The notes under the pieces are model-generated. The model searched no databases and was not told the origin of the DNA. It worked only from the letters and a program-made list of their open reading frames with translations. Positions 52,175-60,156 of a stretch of DNA of 64,000 bases are shown piece after piece. The position numbers and the translations under genes are program-made. The stretch spans positions 1 to 64,000 of the forward strand of contig JACRKZ010000026.1 of NCBI GenBank assembly GCA_016235455.1. The letters are read 5' to 3'. This DNA comes from Armatimonadota bacterium. Lineage in GTDB: Bacteria; Armatimonadota; UBA10988. How positions within the stretch are numbered: position 1 is the stretch's first letter; each line of letters begins with the position of its first letter.

Positions 52175-52836
52175 CACTCCATCCTCCGCACGACTGAGGC
52201 GAAGGCTGCCATCAGGCCCGCGTCCTTGACGCCGGGCGACGACTCCACGCCACTGGCCACGTCGACCGCATAGGGCCGCACGCGCTCGATTGCTTGCACC
52301 ACATTGTGCTCGGTCAGACCGCCCGCGAGCAAGAGCGGTATATGACCCAACGTGTCACGTACCGTCGCCGCTTCAGCCCAATCCGCCACCTGACCGGTAC
52401 CACCGTGCTGACCGGGCACCGCCGCGTCGAGCAGCAGCGCCGCCACATACGGCAGTCGCTCGGCCACGCGCGCCAGCGTCTCGCCCGGCGCGGCCGGCAC
52501 GGCCAGGATGACCCGCAGGTCGCCCAACCGCCGCAGCAGTTCCACCGGCACGTCGCCGTGCAGTTGCACCGTGCGCGTGTTGACCGCCTCGGCCGCGGCG
52601 CGAATGCGCGCTTCGTCGGCCGACACCAGCAGCGCCACGCGGTCGACCCACAGCGGCACACCGGCGGCCAATTCGGCGGCCTGCGCCAAGCTCACACTTC
52701 GCGCGCTGGGCGCGTGGAAGTTGAAGCCCACCGCGTCGGCCCCAGCCGCCACGGCCGCCGCCACGGCATCGGCGCTGCGGAAGCCGCAGAACTTGACCCG
52801 GGTGGCGCCAGCCACGCGCGGAGTCGTGCCGTTCAT
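52174..52836 (-). CDS. trpF: Phosphoribosylanthranilate isomerase
   Basis: 220 residues. The active-site Cys is in RVKFCGFRS (family K-I-C-G) and the Asp in [20 protein letters not shown], with phosphate loops LLAGGL and [18 protein letters not shown] 52836 overlaps the trpC stop by 4 bp, and its own stop overlaps trpB, so trpC-F-B are coupled. Catalyses the isomerisation between anthranilate PRT and IGPS steps. trpD and the anthranilate synthase genes are not in the window. Confidence 0.96.
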
Positions 52837-53630
52837 GAGCAGCCCGCTCCGACCAGCGCCCGCGTCGCCGCCAGCACATCGGGCTGGCGCATGAGCGCCT
52901 CACCGACCAGCATGGCCTGGACGCCATGCGTGCGCAGCAGCGCCACATCGTCCGCGGTGCGAATGCCGCTCTCGGAGACCACCACGCGGTCCGCGGGGAT
53001 CAGCGCCCGCAACTCGACCGTCGTGGCCAGATCGGTGCGGAAGACGCGCAGATCCCGGTTGTTGATGCCTACTAGCTTAGCTCCCGCGTCAACCGCTGCC
53101 ATAGTCTCTTCGGCGCTGTGCACCTCAACCAGGGCGGTCAACCCCAGATCACGCGCGCAACCCATGAGTTCCGCCAGTCGGGCCGGCGCCAGGATCGCAG
53201 CGATCAGCAGGACCGCATCAGCACCCCAAGCGCGCGCCTCAAGCAACTGGTACTCGTCGAGCGTGAAATCCTTACGCAGAATCGGCAGGTCCACCACGCC
53301 GCGCACAGCGCGGAGGTAGTCGGCCGAGCCCTGGAACCAACGTTCATCGGTCAATACCGACAGGCAGGCGGCACCACCGGCCGCGTAGGCCTGGGCGATG
53401 GCCACGGCGTCGAAGTCGGGCCGGATGAGCCCCGCCGACGGGCTGGCCTTCTTGACCTCGGCGATGAGCCGCACCTGACCCGGCCGGCACAGCGCCGCGG
53501 CGAAGTCGCGCGGGGCCGGCAAGCCGGCGATGACCGCGCGCAATTGAGCGGCGGGCACGGCGGCTTGGGCCGCGGCAAGCTCGTCGTGCTTGCCGGCTAC
53601 GATACGGTCCAGAATAGTGGGTTCAGCCAT
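52833..53630 (-). CDS. trpC: Indole-3-glycerol phosphate synthase
   Basis: 265 residues from ATG 53630. Conserved VRLIAEVKKASPSAGLIR (catalytic Lys), SVLTDERWFQGS, LRKDFTLDEYQLLEARAWGADAVLLI and VGINNRDLRVFRTDL identify TrpC; V-S-E-S-G-I closes the phosphate site. First gene of trpC-F-B-A. There is no strong ribosome site, but an extended -10 (TGG-TATACT) 22-30 nt upstream would give a very short leader. Upstream in-frame codons lie opposite the TPR gene and are not believed. Confidence 0.96.
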   Translation of the reverse strand: MAEPTILDRIVAGKHDELAAAQAAVPAAQLRAVIAGLPAPRDFAAALCRPGQVRLIAEVKKASPSAGLIRPDFDAVAIAQAYAAGGAACLSVLTDERWFQGSADYLRAVRGVVDLPILRKDFTLDEYQLLEARAWGADAVLLIAAILAPARLAELMGCARDLGLTALVEVHSAEETMAAVDAGAKLVGINNRDLRVFRTDLATTVELRALIPADRVVVSESGIRTADDVALLRTHGVQAMLVGEALMRQPDVLAATRALVGAGCS

Positions 53631-53651
53631 GGCGTTATACGGAAGGGAGTG

Positions 53652-53660
53652 AGTATACCA
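53652..53660 (-). promoter_or_regulatory. Extended -10 for the trp operon
   Basis: Read on the minus strand, TGG-TATACT (plus coordinates 53652-53660; ends 22 nt before ATG 53630), with no good -35. Start of RNA near 53645. Confidence 0.55.
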
Positions 53661-53717
53661 GAAGGCGGCGCCGCGTAGTACCGACGGGAGTCGGCGCCAG
53701 CCGCCCACAGCAACCCC

Positions 53718-53738
53718 GCCGCCTGCTAGAATGGCGGC
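53718..53738 (+). promoter_or_regulatory. Extended -10 flanked by an inverted repeat, TPR gene promoter
   Basis: TGC-TAGAAT (53724-53732) is bracketed by GCCGCC (53718-53723) and GGCGGC (53733-53738), so the -10 is the loop of a palindrome and could be an operator. Divergent from the trp promoter by about 65 bp. Confidence 0.5.
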
Positions 53739-53759
53739 AACCGCGGAGTGAACCGACTG

Positions 53760-54908
53760 ATGACACGCACAAGGGGACGACTGTTCGCGTTGCTGGCCGC
53801 TCTCTGCGCCCTGCCGAGCCATGCCGCGCCCGCGCCGCCAGCCCTGCACGACCAGGTGGCGCGCGTGCTGGTCTGTGACTGGGTGGTGACCGGCGCCGGC
53901 ACACCGCGCTACTGGATGGGCCCGCTGCAGGGCGAGGTGCTGACCCGCAGATTGCGGCTGTCGCGCCATCTGCTCATCACCGACGCCTTCTCTTCGCGCC
54001 GCGCCGATCTCGGCACGGCGGTCACCGACATCGAGACGCTGACCGTCAAGCTGGCGGCGCTGGGCAAGCAGTTCGCGGCCGAGTACGTGTTGAGCGGGCT
54101 GATCGAGGACTGCGGTGACAAGCTGAAGATCCAGCCCGTGGTGCTGCTCAAAGGCAACCCCAAGCTGTTCGCGCCGACGGTCATGGAAGTCCCGGTGGCC
54201 GATGCCCTCAAGCCGCAAGTGGAGGTCGTCGTCGGTCGGTTCGTGCGGCAGATGGGGCTCAAGCTCAACCCCGACGAGTTCAAGGCCATGCAGGCCTACC
54301 AGCCGTCGGCTGTACCAGAGGCGCTGGAGCTGGTCGGCACCGGCTGGCGCGCCTGGCAGCCCGACGCGAGCGCCCTGGCGGTGACCAAGTGGCGCGAGGC
54401 GCTCCGGCTCGACCCGCGCTGCTCGCTGGCCGCCGATGCGCTGGCCCAGGCTTCGTTGGCCCAGCGGCGCGCGCTCCTGGACGAGGCCAAAGCGCTCTGC
54501 ATCAAGCAGGTGGCCGACCGGCCCGACGATCCGGACGCGCACTACCAGCTCGGCCTGGTGTTCGCCGACGCCGGCAACTGGCGCGACGCGGCAACCTGCT
54601 ACCAGCGCGCGATCGGCTTCAAGACAACGCATCTGGAGGCACGACTCGGGTTGGGCGTGGCCTACATGCAGCAGAACCAGATCGCCCAGGCGCTCGACCA
54701 GTTCAAGGCCATCAACGACTTCGACCACTCCAACCGCAAGGCACTGTACAACGCCGGATTGTGCTATGCGCGTCAGGGCGAGATGAAGGAAGCGCTGGAC
54801 CTGTGGGCCTTGGGCAGCAAGCAGTTCCCCGACGATCCCATCTTCCGCGCGGCCATCGAGCAGATCAACAAGGCCGGCACCAACCCCATGCTCGACGGCT
54901 TGCAGTAG
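53760..54908 (+). CDS. Exported TPR protein with CsgG/TolB-like N-terminal region
   Basis: 382 residues from ATG 53760 (GGAG upstream; GTG 53748 is an alternative). Signal peptide MTRTRGRLFALLAALCALPSHA. The first 160 residues (LHDQVARVLVCDWVV, LITDAFSSRRADLG, YVLSGLIEDCGDKLKIQPVVL) resemble the N-domain of CsgG/TolB-like proteins with TPRs that sense or assemble envelope material. TPRs follow: DAHYQLGLVFADAGNWRDAATCYQRAI, LEARLGLGVAYMQQNQIAQALDQFKAI, KALYNAGLCYARQGEMKEALDLWALG. Probably a periplasmic scaffold. Divergent from trpC, 55 bp upstream of larA. Confidence 0.8.
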   Translation: MTRTRGRLFALLAALCALPSHAAPAPPALHDQVARVLVCDWVVTGAGTPRYWMGPLQGEVLTRRLRLSRHLLITDAFSSRRADLGTAVTDIETLTVKLAALGKQFAAEYVLSGLIEDCGDKLKIQPVVLLKGNPKLFAPTVMEVPVADALKPQVEVVVGRFVRQMGLKLNPDEFKAMQAYQPSAVPEALELVGTGWRAWQPDASALAVTKWREALRLDPRCSLAADALAQASLAQRRALLDEAKALCIKQVADRPDDPDAHYQLGLVFADAGNWRDAATCYQRAIGFKTTHLEARLGLGVAYMQQNQIAQALDQFKAINDFDHSNRKALYNAGLCYARQGEMKEALDLWALGSKQFPDDPIFRAAIEQINKAGTNPMLDGLQ

Positions 54909-54962
54909 CCTTGACGAGCCCTGATGACGGCGCCTAGACTAGCCCCGCGAGGTGACCAGACG

Positions 54963-56237
54963 ATGCAGATCGAGCTCGAGTACGGCCGCTCCGGCCTGAC
55001 GGTGGAACTGCCCGAAGAGCGGGTCCAGAGCGTGTTGCGCCTGAACCCGGCCAGCCCGCTGCCCGACGAGTCGGGCACCGTGTTGGCCGCGCTGCGCAGC
55101 CCGCTGGGCACCGCGCCCCTGCGTGATCTCGCCGCGGGCCGGCGCGATGCGGTCATCGTCATCTGCGACGTGACCCGCCCGGTGCCCAACCAGGTCATCC
55201 TGCCCCAGATCATCGGCGAACTCGAAGCCGCCGGCCTGCCGTCGGAGGCCATCACCATCCTGGTGGCCACGGGCAACCACCGGCCCAATGAGGGGGCCGA
55301 GTTGGTCGAAATGGTCGGCCAGGAAATTGTCGACCGCTACCGCGTGGTCAACCACCACAGCGAGGCCGATGACGAGCAGGCCTACCTCGGCGACAGCAGC
55401 ACCGGCGTCGGCATCTACGTCGACAAAACGTATGTCGAAGCCGACCTCAAGATCATCACCGGCCTGATCGAGCCGCACTTCATGGCGGGCTACAGCGGCG
55501 GCCGCAAGATCGTCTGCCCTGGGCTCATCTCGTTCAAGTCGGTCTACTACTTCCACAGCCCCGCGCTGCTGGAGAGCGACCGCGCCACCAACGGCGTGCT
55601 GGACGGCAACCCGCTGCACGAGTTCGCCCTGGAGGTCTGCGCGGCGGCCGGCGTCGACTTCAACCTGAACGTGGTCATCGATGAGCAGCGGCGCATCTGC
55701 GGCGTGTTCGCCGGCGAACTGGCCCAGGCCCATGCGGCCGGCGTGGCCTTCTGTGACCGCGTCAGCCGCGTGCACTGCGCCGAGCCGGCGGAGGTGGTGC
55801 TGACCACGTCGGCCGGCTATCCGCTCGATGCCACGCTGTACCAGGCAGTCAAGGGCATGGTCGGCGCGCTGCCCGCACTCAAGCCCGGTGGCACGGTGAT
55901 CATCGCCGCCGAGCTGAGCGAGGGCATCGGCAGCCCGGAGTTCCGCGACATGCTATTCGAGGCCGCGGATCACCAGAGCTTCATGGACATGATCCTCGCG
56001 CCGGGCCACACCTTCACTAAGGACCAGTGGGAAGTAGAGATGCTCTGCCGCGTGCTGCGTCGGGGCGACGTGATGGTGGTTTCCTCGGGCCTGAGCGTCG
56101 AGGAACTCGACCGCTGCCTGGTCAAGGGTATGCCCACCGTGGAGGCCGCGGTCGAAGCCGCACTGGCCAAGCACGGACCCGACGCCAGGCTGATCGTCAT
56201 TCCCAGCGGGCCCTACTGCATCCCGAGCGGCTCATGA
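54963..56237 (+). CDS. larA: Nickel-pincer lactate racemase-family enzyme LarA
   Basis: 424 residues from ATG 54963 (GAGG at 54949-54952). Every key LarA residue is in place: H106 in VATGNHRP, H172 and K182 in EPHFMAGYSGGRK, H198 in YYFHSP, which match H108, H174, K184 and H200 of the Lactobacillus plantarum enzyme with a constant shift of two. K182 would carry the nickel-pincer nucleotide and H198 bind nickel; the other two His are the acid/base pair. The substrate may be lactate or another 2-hydroxyacid. larB, larC and larE for cofactor synthesis are not in the window. The stop overlaps the next ATG. Confidence 0.93.
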   Translation: MQIELEYGRSGLTVELPEERVQSVLRLNPASPLPDESGTVLAALRSPLGTAPLRDLAAGRRDAVIVICDVTRPVPNQVILPQIIGELEAAGLPSEAITILVATGNHRPNEGAELVEMVGQEIVDRYRVVNHHSEADDEQAYLGDSSTGVGIYVDKTYVEADLKIITGLIEPHFMAGYSGGRKIVCPGLISFKSVYYFHSPALLESDRATNGVLDGNPLHEFALEVCAAAGVDFNLNVVIDEQRRICGVFAGELAQAHAAGVAFCDRVSRVHCAEPAEVVLTTSAGYPLDATLYQAVKGMVGALPALKPGGTVIIAAELSEGIGSPEFRDMLFEAADHQSFMDMILAPGHTFTKDQWEVEMLCRVLRRGDVMVVSSGLSVEELDRCLVKGMPTVEAAVEAALAKHGPDARLIVIPSGPYCIPSGS

Positions 56238-57466
56238 CCAAGGGTCGCGCCTGCTGGCTGCTGCTCGGTCTGCTGGCCTCGGTGCCCATCCGCGCCGCGG
56301 ACCCGGTGTTCGCCGACAAGTTCGACGACAACGCCCGCCAGTGGCGGCTCGACGACCTCTGGAAGTTCGACGCCGGCGAGCTGCAGGTGCATGGCGTGGT
56401 GGGCCAGGTGGCCGTGGTGGGCCAGGCCAAGCCCGCTCTAAGTGACTTCCGCGCCACGCTCCGGTGTCGCTGGATGGATGGTGTCATCACCGCCAGCTAC
56501 GGCTTCCTCTACCGCTTCAACCCGCAGTCGGGCAACGGCTACTTCATGTGCTGCTCTGCTGCCGGCGGCTACGGCTTTGGCCGCGTGCAGGGCGGCGAGT
56601 TCGAGATCAAGGGTCGCGGCCGCAACTCCGAACTGATGCTGGCCGGGCCGCGCACGCTGACCATCGAGGTCAAGGGCGATCTGCACAAGCTGGCCTACAA
56701 CGGCGTCGACCTGGACACCTGGCGCGACGGTGAACTGACCTCGGGCGGCTTTGGCCTGCTGGCCATTGATGCCGCGCAGGTGGCCTTCGAGGAGTTGACC
56801 ATCGACAGCCTGGCCGAGCCCGGTGCCGCGACGCCCACGCCGCCCGACGCCGGCCCCACCCCGCTGCCGGAGCCCGGCACGGGTATTGGTCCGACGATGC
56901 GGCCGGGCAGCGCCTTCGTGCGGCTGGACATGGTCGATCTCGACCGTCTGCGCGCCTGGCGCCGCCGCTACAACGCCATGGCGGCCGCGGTCGGCGATGC
57001 GCCCTTGGCGGGTGATGTGGACGCCACCGACGTCGCGGTCATGGCCTGGCTGCGGCTGCGGCAGTCGGCGGCGGCCTGTCCGCCGGCGCAGTGGCTGGTC
57101 GACCTGCTGATGGATGAGAAGATGGCCGCGGCCGGCGCGGTGGGGCCGGCACCACAGGCCGCCGCGGCGTTCGCGCTGGCCATCGCCCAGCAGCCCGCCG
57201 CCGGGCCGGGCGAGACTCTATCGGGCGGAGAGGACCTGCTCGGCGCGCTGTCGTGGTACTTCGCCCAGCGCGGCCGCACCGCCGCGGGCTGGGGCGACAA
57301 GCCGCAGGTCGGGCTGGCGCCGGACGCCGCGCTCAGCGCCAGGCTGGCCGACGACGGCGTCCAGTCGGCCAAGCGTCTCGACCTCGCCCAGCATCGGCCC
57401 GAGTGGGAACTGCTGGCCGCGAAGGTCAAGCTGCTGGCCCCCAACCTCAAGCCCAAGGGCCGCTGA
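56234..57466 (+). CDS. Secreted ConA-like (DUF1080-like) protein with Pro-rich linker
   Basis: 410 residues; ATG 56234 overlaps the larA stop (ATGA). Signal peptide MTKGRACWLLLGLLASVPIRAA. Residues 22-190 (FADKFDDNARQWRLDDLWKFDAGELQVHG, GFLYRFNPQSGNGYFMC, LTIEVKGDLHKLAYNGVDL) are a LamG/3-keto-disaccharide hydrolase-like jelly roll. A Pro/Thr linker (TPTPPDAGPTPLPEPG) leads to an Ala-rich helical C-terminal half with no match. It may bind or cleave sugars; the C-terminal role is unknown. Coupling to larA is odd for a secreted protein. Confidence 0.75.
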   Translation: MTKGRACWLLLGLLASVPIRAADPVFADKFDDNARQWRLDDLWKFDAGELQVHGVVGQVAVVGQAKPALSDFRATLRCRWMDGVITASYGFLYRFNPQSGNGYFMCCSAAGGYGFGRVQGGEFEIKGRGRNSELMLAGPRTLTIEVKGDLHKLAYNGVDLDTWRDGELTSGGFGLLAIDAAQVAFEELTIDSLAEPGAATPTPPDAGPTPLPEPGTGIGPTMRPGSAFVRLDMVDLDRLRAWRRRYNAMAAAVGDAPLAGDVDATDVAVMAWLRLRQSAAACPPAQWLVDLLMDEKMAAAGAVGPAPQAAAAFALAIAQQPAAGPGETLSGGEDLLGALSWYFAQRGRTAAGWGDKPQVGLAPDAALSARLADDGVQSAKRLDLAQHRPEWELLAAKVKLLAPNLKPKGR

Positions 57467-57477
57467 AGCGCGATTTG

Positions 57478-57486
57478 TGCTATGTT
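57478..57486 (+). promoter_or_regulatory. Extended -10 before plsC; possible leaderless start
   Basis: TGC-TATGTT (57478-57486) predicts RNA beginning about 57493, at or next to ATG 57494. No -35 and no ribosome site. Confidence 0.45.
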
Positions 57487-57493
57487 GTGGGCG

Positions 57494-58168
57494 ATGGAGC
57501 AGCGCGCGCACTGGTCGGTAGCACAACGGGCCTGTCTGGACATGGCCTGGCTTGTGTTCGGCCTGCCGCACCGCTTGCGCGTCCACGGCCGTGAGCATGT
57601 GCCGGCCGAGGGCGGCCTGCTGGTGGTGTGCAACCACTTCTCGCTGCTCGACCCGATCTTCCTGTCGCTGGCGGTGCCGCGACCCATTCGCTACCTCGTC
57701 AAGCCACTGCCGGCCGGCTTCGAGCCGGTGCAGGCCATCTACGATGTCTACGGCTGCATTGCCACGGGCAGCGGGCGCCAACTGGCCCGCGCCATGGCCG
57801 AGACATCGCGGCTGGTGACCGAAGGCGCGGGCCTGGCCATCTTCCCCGAGGGCGGCATCAGCCGTGACGGGCAGTTGCAGCCGTTCCAGACCGGCGCCGC
57901 GCGCGTCGCGCTGAGCACGGGCTGCGCCGTCCTGCCAGCGTGGATCGAGGGTGCCTACGAGGCCATGCCCGCGGGCCGCATGTTGCCACGGCTGGCGCCG
58001 GTCAGCGTGCACTTCGGGCAGACCTTCCGGCTGTCCGCGCGGCCGGGCGCGGCCCACCGCGCGCGCGATCTGAACCGTGCTACCATGGTGCTGACCGAAG
58101 CCGTCGCGCGCCAGGCCCCGCGCCGGGCGAACCTGGCGCCGCGCGACGAAAGAGGAGCGCCTTGCTGA
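57494..58168 (+). CDS. plsC: 1-acyl-glycerol-3-phosphate acyltransferase-like protein
   Basis: 224 residues. H-x4-D block NHFSLLDP, substrate block FPEGGISRDG and the following FQTGAARVAL mark the PlsC family, which acylates lysophosphatidate in phospholipid synthesis (or a glycolipid variant). A hydrophobic N-terminal helix is short, so it is probably membrane-associated. ATG 57494 is chosen because an extended -10 ends just before it; ATG 57482 would overlap that element. No ribosome site for either. The Gfo/Idh gene overlaps its stop by 7 bp. Confidence 0.85.
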   Translation: MEQRAHWSVAQRACLDMAWLVFGLPHRLRVHGREHVPAEGGLLVVCNHFSLLDPIFLSLAVPRPIRYLVKPLPAGFEPVQAIYDVYGCIATGSGRQLARAMAETSRLVTEGAGLAIFPEGGISRDGQLQPFQTGAARVALSTGCAVLPAWIEGAYEAMPAGRMLPRLAPVSVHFGQTFRLSARPGAAHRARDLNRATMVLTEAVARQAPRRANLAPRDERGAPC

Positions 58169-59223
58169 CCCAGTTGCCAGTCGCCATTTGCGGGCTCGCG
58201 CCGGTGGCCGCGCGCCGCCCGGAGCCGAGTCTGTTCGGCTGGGTGGTCAGCAGTCACGCCGCGGCCTATGCGTCGCATCCGGCCTGCGATGTGGTGGCGG
58301 TCCACGACTGGCGCAGCGACCTGATGACCAACTTCCGCGACACCTGGCTGGACTTCTGGCCGGCCGTGGCCTGCTACCCGCTGATGGGCCTGCTGCTGGC
58401 CGAGGCCAAGCCGACCATCGTCAGCGTGGCCACGCCCGAGACGACGCGTTGCGAAGTCATCCTGGCGGCGCTGGCCAACGGCGTGAAGGGGCTGCTCTGC
58501 GAGAAGCCCATGGCCACCAGCCTGACCGACGGCCACCGCATCATCCGTGCCGTGCGCGAAGCCGGGGCGTCGATGGTGGTCTATCAGCCGCGCCGTTACG
58601 ACCCACTGCTGCATCTCGCCCGCGATCTGCTGCGCTCGGGCGACCTGGGCGAGTTACGGCGGCTGCGCTGCTACCACGGCGGCTCGCGCGCGCTGCTGTT
58701 CCGCACCGGCACCCACGCCATCGACACGCTCTGCTTCTTGGCCGAGGCGCCCGTGGTGGAGGTGACCGGCCGCCTGGAGCCCGGTTTTGAGGACTATGAG
58801 CCGTACCTCAGCGAGCTGCCGCGCGACCCTAACCGCGAGCCGACGGCCAGCGCCCGCCTGACCTTCGCCGACGGTGTCGTGGCGCACTACGACGGCGTGC
58901 GCCACGGCCGGCGCGTGCTGTGGTTCGATATCGAGGGCTCCCACGGCGGCATGAGGGTATGGGAGCGGCACATCGAGTTGACCACGTCGGGCGGCACGCG
59001 GGTCATGGTGCCCCCGACCTTCGACCGCGTGGGCATTGCCGGCGCGGTGAACGAACTGGTGCGCCTGGTGCAGTATGGCGGGCGCACGGTTTCGCCGCCC
59101 GAGGACGGCCTCCAGACCCTGGCGGTCCTGTTGGCCATCCTCGAATCAGCGCGGCACGGCGCGCGGCGCGTGCCGGTGTTGGATCGATTGACGCCGGACT
59201 ACGGGCGGTCCTGGCGACTGTAG
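58162..59223 (+). CDS. Gfo/Idh/MocA-family oxidoreductase
   Basis: 353 residues from TTG 58162, supported by AGAGGAG 4 nt upstream and by the family start TQLPVAICG. The Rossmann fold is somewhat altered (GLAPVAARRPEPSLFGWVVSSHA), but KGLLCEKPMATSLTDGHRI is the diagnostic EKP cofactor/catalytic block, and QPRRYDPLLHLARDLLRSGDLGELRRL follows as in the family. The His in TGTHAIDTLCFL is the usual second catalytic residue. NAD(P)-linked oxidation of a sugar or cyclitol is likely. Overlaps plsC by 7 bp; ends at a hairpin terminator. Confidence 0.9.
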   Translation: MLTQLPVAICGLAPVAARRPEPSLFGWVVSSHAAAYASHPACDVVAVHDWRSDLMTNFRDTWLDFWPAVACYPLMGLLLAEAKPTIVSVATPETTRCEVILAALANGVKGLLCEKPMATSLTDGHRIIRAVREAGASMVVYQPRRYDPLLHLARDLLRSGDLGELRRLRCYHGGSRALLFRTGTHAIDTLCFLAEAPVVEVTGRLEPGFEDYEPYLSELPRDPNREPTASARLTFADGVVAHYDGVRHGRRVLWFDIEGSHGGMRVWERHIELTTSGGTRVMVPPTFDRVGIAGAVNELVRLVQYGGRTVSPPEDGLQTLAVLLAILESARHGARRVPVLDRLTPDYGRSWRL

Positions 59224-59228
59224 CTGGG

Positions 59229-59267
59229 ACGAGGGTGCTGGACTTGTGCCAAGCCCAGCACCCTCGT
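59229..59267. terminator. Bidirectional hairpin between Gfo/Idh and sigma-factor genes
   Basis: ACGAGGGTGCTGG (59229-59241) pairs with CCAGCACCCTCGT (59255-59267), 13 bp, and CTTG/CAAG (59243-59246 / 59250-59253) extends it inside to a 17-bp near-perfect hairpin. Convergent genes flank it. No T-tract. Confidence 0.7.
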
Positions 59268-59282
59268 AACACCACCCCCGTC

Positions 59283-59825
59283 TCAGGCCGTGGCGCTCCA
59301 CACGGCGTACTCCTCGCGGATCTGCCGCATATGGTAGGCGACGTTGGCCGATGTGCAGCCCAGTACCGCGCCGGCCTGGCGCCAGGTCAGCCCGTCCAGC
59401 AGGCATTCCATGATGGCCCGCTGGGTCGGCTTGAGCCGGTCCAGGAAGGCGTCGGTGGCCAGGTCGGTCAGGCGCTGGTCGTGGTCGCGCCGCGTGGCAG
59501 GCTCTTCGCCGGGCACTGACTCCAGCGGCTCGGTGCGCCGCACGCGAGCCCGCTTAACGTGGTCCAGCAGCCGCCAGCGCGCCCGCTTGAGCAGGTACTG
59601 CTCCGGGTCGCCGATGGACAGGTCGACCACTTCGAGCGCTTCGAGCAGGCCCAACCAGGCTTCGGACAGCAGGTCGTCGGCGTCTTCGCCCGTGCGGGCG
59701 GCGTAGTAGCGGGCCATGGAGCGCAGGCGCTGCCAGAGCCGCTCAGCCATGGCGTCCTTGGCTCCCAGGTGGCCTTGCTTGGCGGCTTCCAGCCCAAATC
59801 GTTGTCGTACAAATGTGGCTCGCAT
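59283..59825 (-). CDS. Sigma-70-family (ECF-like) RNA polymerase sigma factor
   Basis: 180 residues. Region 2 is TGEDADDLLSEAWLGLLEAL followed by YLLKRARWRLLDHVKRAR, and region 4 is KPTQRAIMECLLDGLTWRQAGAVLGCTSANVAYHMRQIREEY, a helix-turn-helix for -35 recognition. No region 1.1 or 3. The start could also be ATG 59750 (AAGGA upstream), shortening it by 25 residues. No anti-sigma gene is next to it. A long leader (59826-60156) carries a promoter, a leader ORF and a hairpin, suggesting translational control or attenuation. Confidence 0.88.
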   Translation of the reverse strand: MRATFVRQRFGLEAAKQGHLGAKDAMAERLWQRLRSMARYYAARTGEDADDLLSEAWLGLLEALEVVDLSIGDPEQYLLKRARWRLLDHVKRARVRRTEPLESVPGEEPATRRDHDQRLTDLATDAFLDRLKPTQRAIMECLLDGLTWRQAGAVLGCTSANVAYHMRQIREEYAVWSATA

Positions 59826-59908
59826 CTCAGGTCTCGTGGCGTTGTGACGCCGGTCCGAAGTGGGTCGCTCGCGTCGATGCGCAAGCTGTCCGCTGGTTCG
59901 GGACCACC

Positions 59909-59935
59909 CAGCGCAAAGCGGTACGCTTTGCGCTG
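59909..59935 (-). promoter_or_regulatory. 12-bp leader hairpin upstream of the sigma factor
   Basis: CAGCGCAAAGCG (59909-59920) and CGCTTTGCGCTG (59924-59935), loop of 3 nt. It lies between the leader ORF stop and the sigma start in the minus-strand transcript. Confidence 0.6.
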
Positions 59936-59968
59936 CACGAGAGCTGAATGCGTTCTCAGAGGAACGGA

Positions 59969-60034
59969 TCAGGCCTCGTGGCGGGTGGTGCTCGAACCTG
60001 CTGGCTGCGCAAGGCTAATCCGCAGGTCAAACAT
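59969..60034 (-). CDS. 21-residue leader ORF upstream of the sigma factor
   Basis: ATG 60034 to TGA 59969 encodes MFDLRISLAQPAGSSTTRHE plus a final Ala. It has the strongest ribosome site in the area, GGAGGG with 6-nt spacing. It sits downstream of a promoter-like sequence (60099-60127) and upstream of a 12-bp hairpin, then the sigma gene 144 bp on. A leader peptide is plausible; direct proof is missing. Confidence 0.5.
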   Translation of the reverse strand: MFDLRISLAQPAGSSTTRHEA

Positions 60035-60078
60035 CTTCTTCCCTCCACTGCCCTATCGGGCGCTCAACATTAACGCGT

Positions 60079-60096
60079 CGGACGACGCATCGTCCG
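60079..60096. promoter_or_regulatory. Palindrome next to the sigma leader promoter
   Basis: CGGACGA (60079-60085) and TCGTCCG (60090-60096), loop CGCA. It covers the predicted start of the minus-strand RNA, so it could be an operator or 5'-end hairpin. Confidence 0.4.
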
Positions 60097-60098
60097 GT

Positions 60099-60127
60099 AC
60101 GGTACAGCCCGTATCGCGTCGGGTCAA
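60099..60127 (-). promoter_or_regulatory. Sigma-70-like promoter for the sigma-factor leader
   Basis: On the minus strand, TTGACC (60122-60127), 17-nt spacer, TACCGT (60099-60104). Predicted RNA start about 60092. The whole 59826-60156 stretch holds this promoter, a palindrome, a leader ORF and a hairpin and no larger gene. Confidence 0.4.
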
Positions 60128-60156
60128 GGCTCTGCTAAAGGCGCAACGAAAAAAGT

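Noticed and set aside
53631..54728. Long upstream extension of trpC
   Set aside because: Antisense to the TPR gene; TrpC homology begins at ATG 53630.
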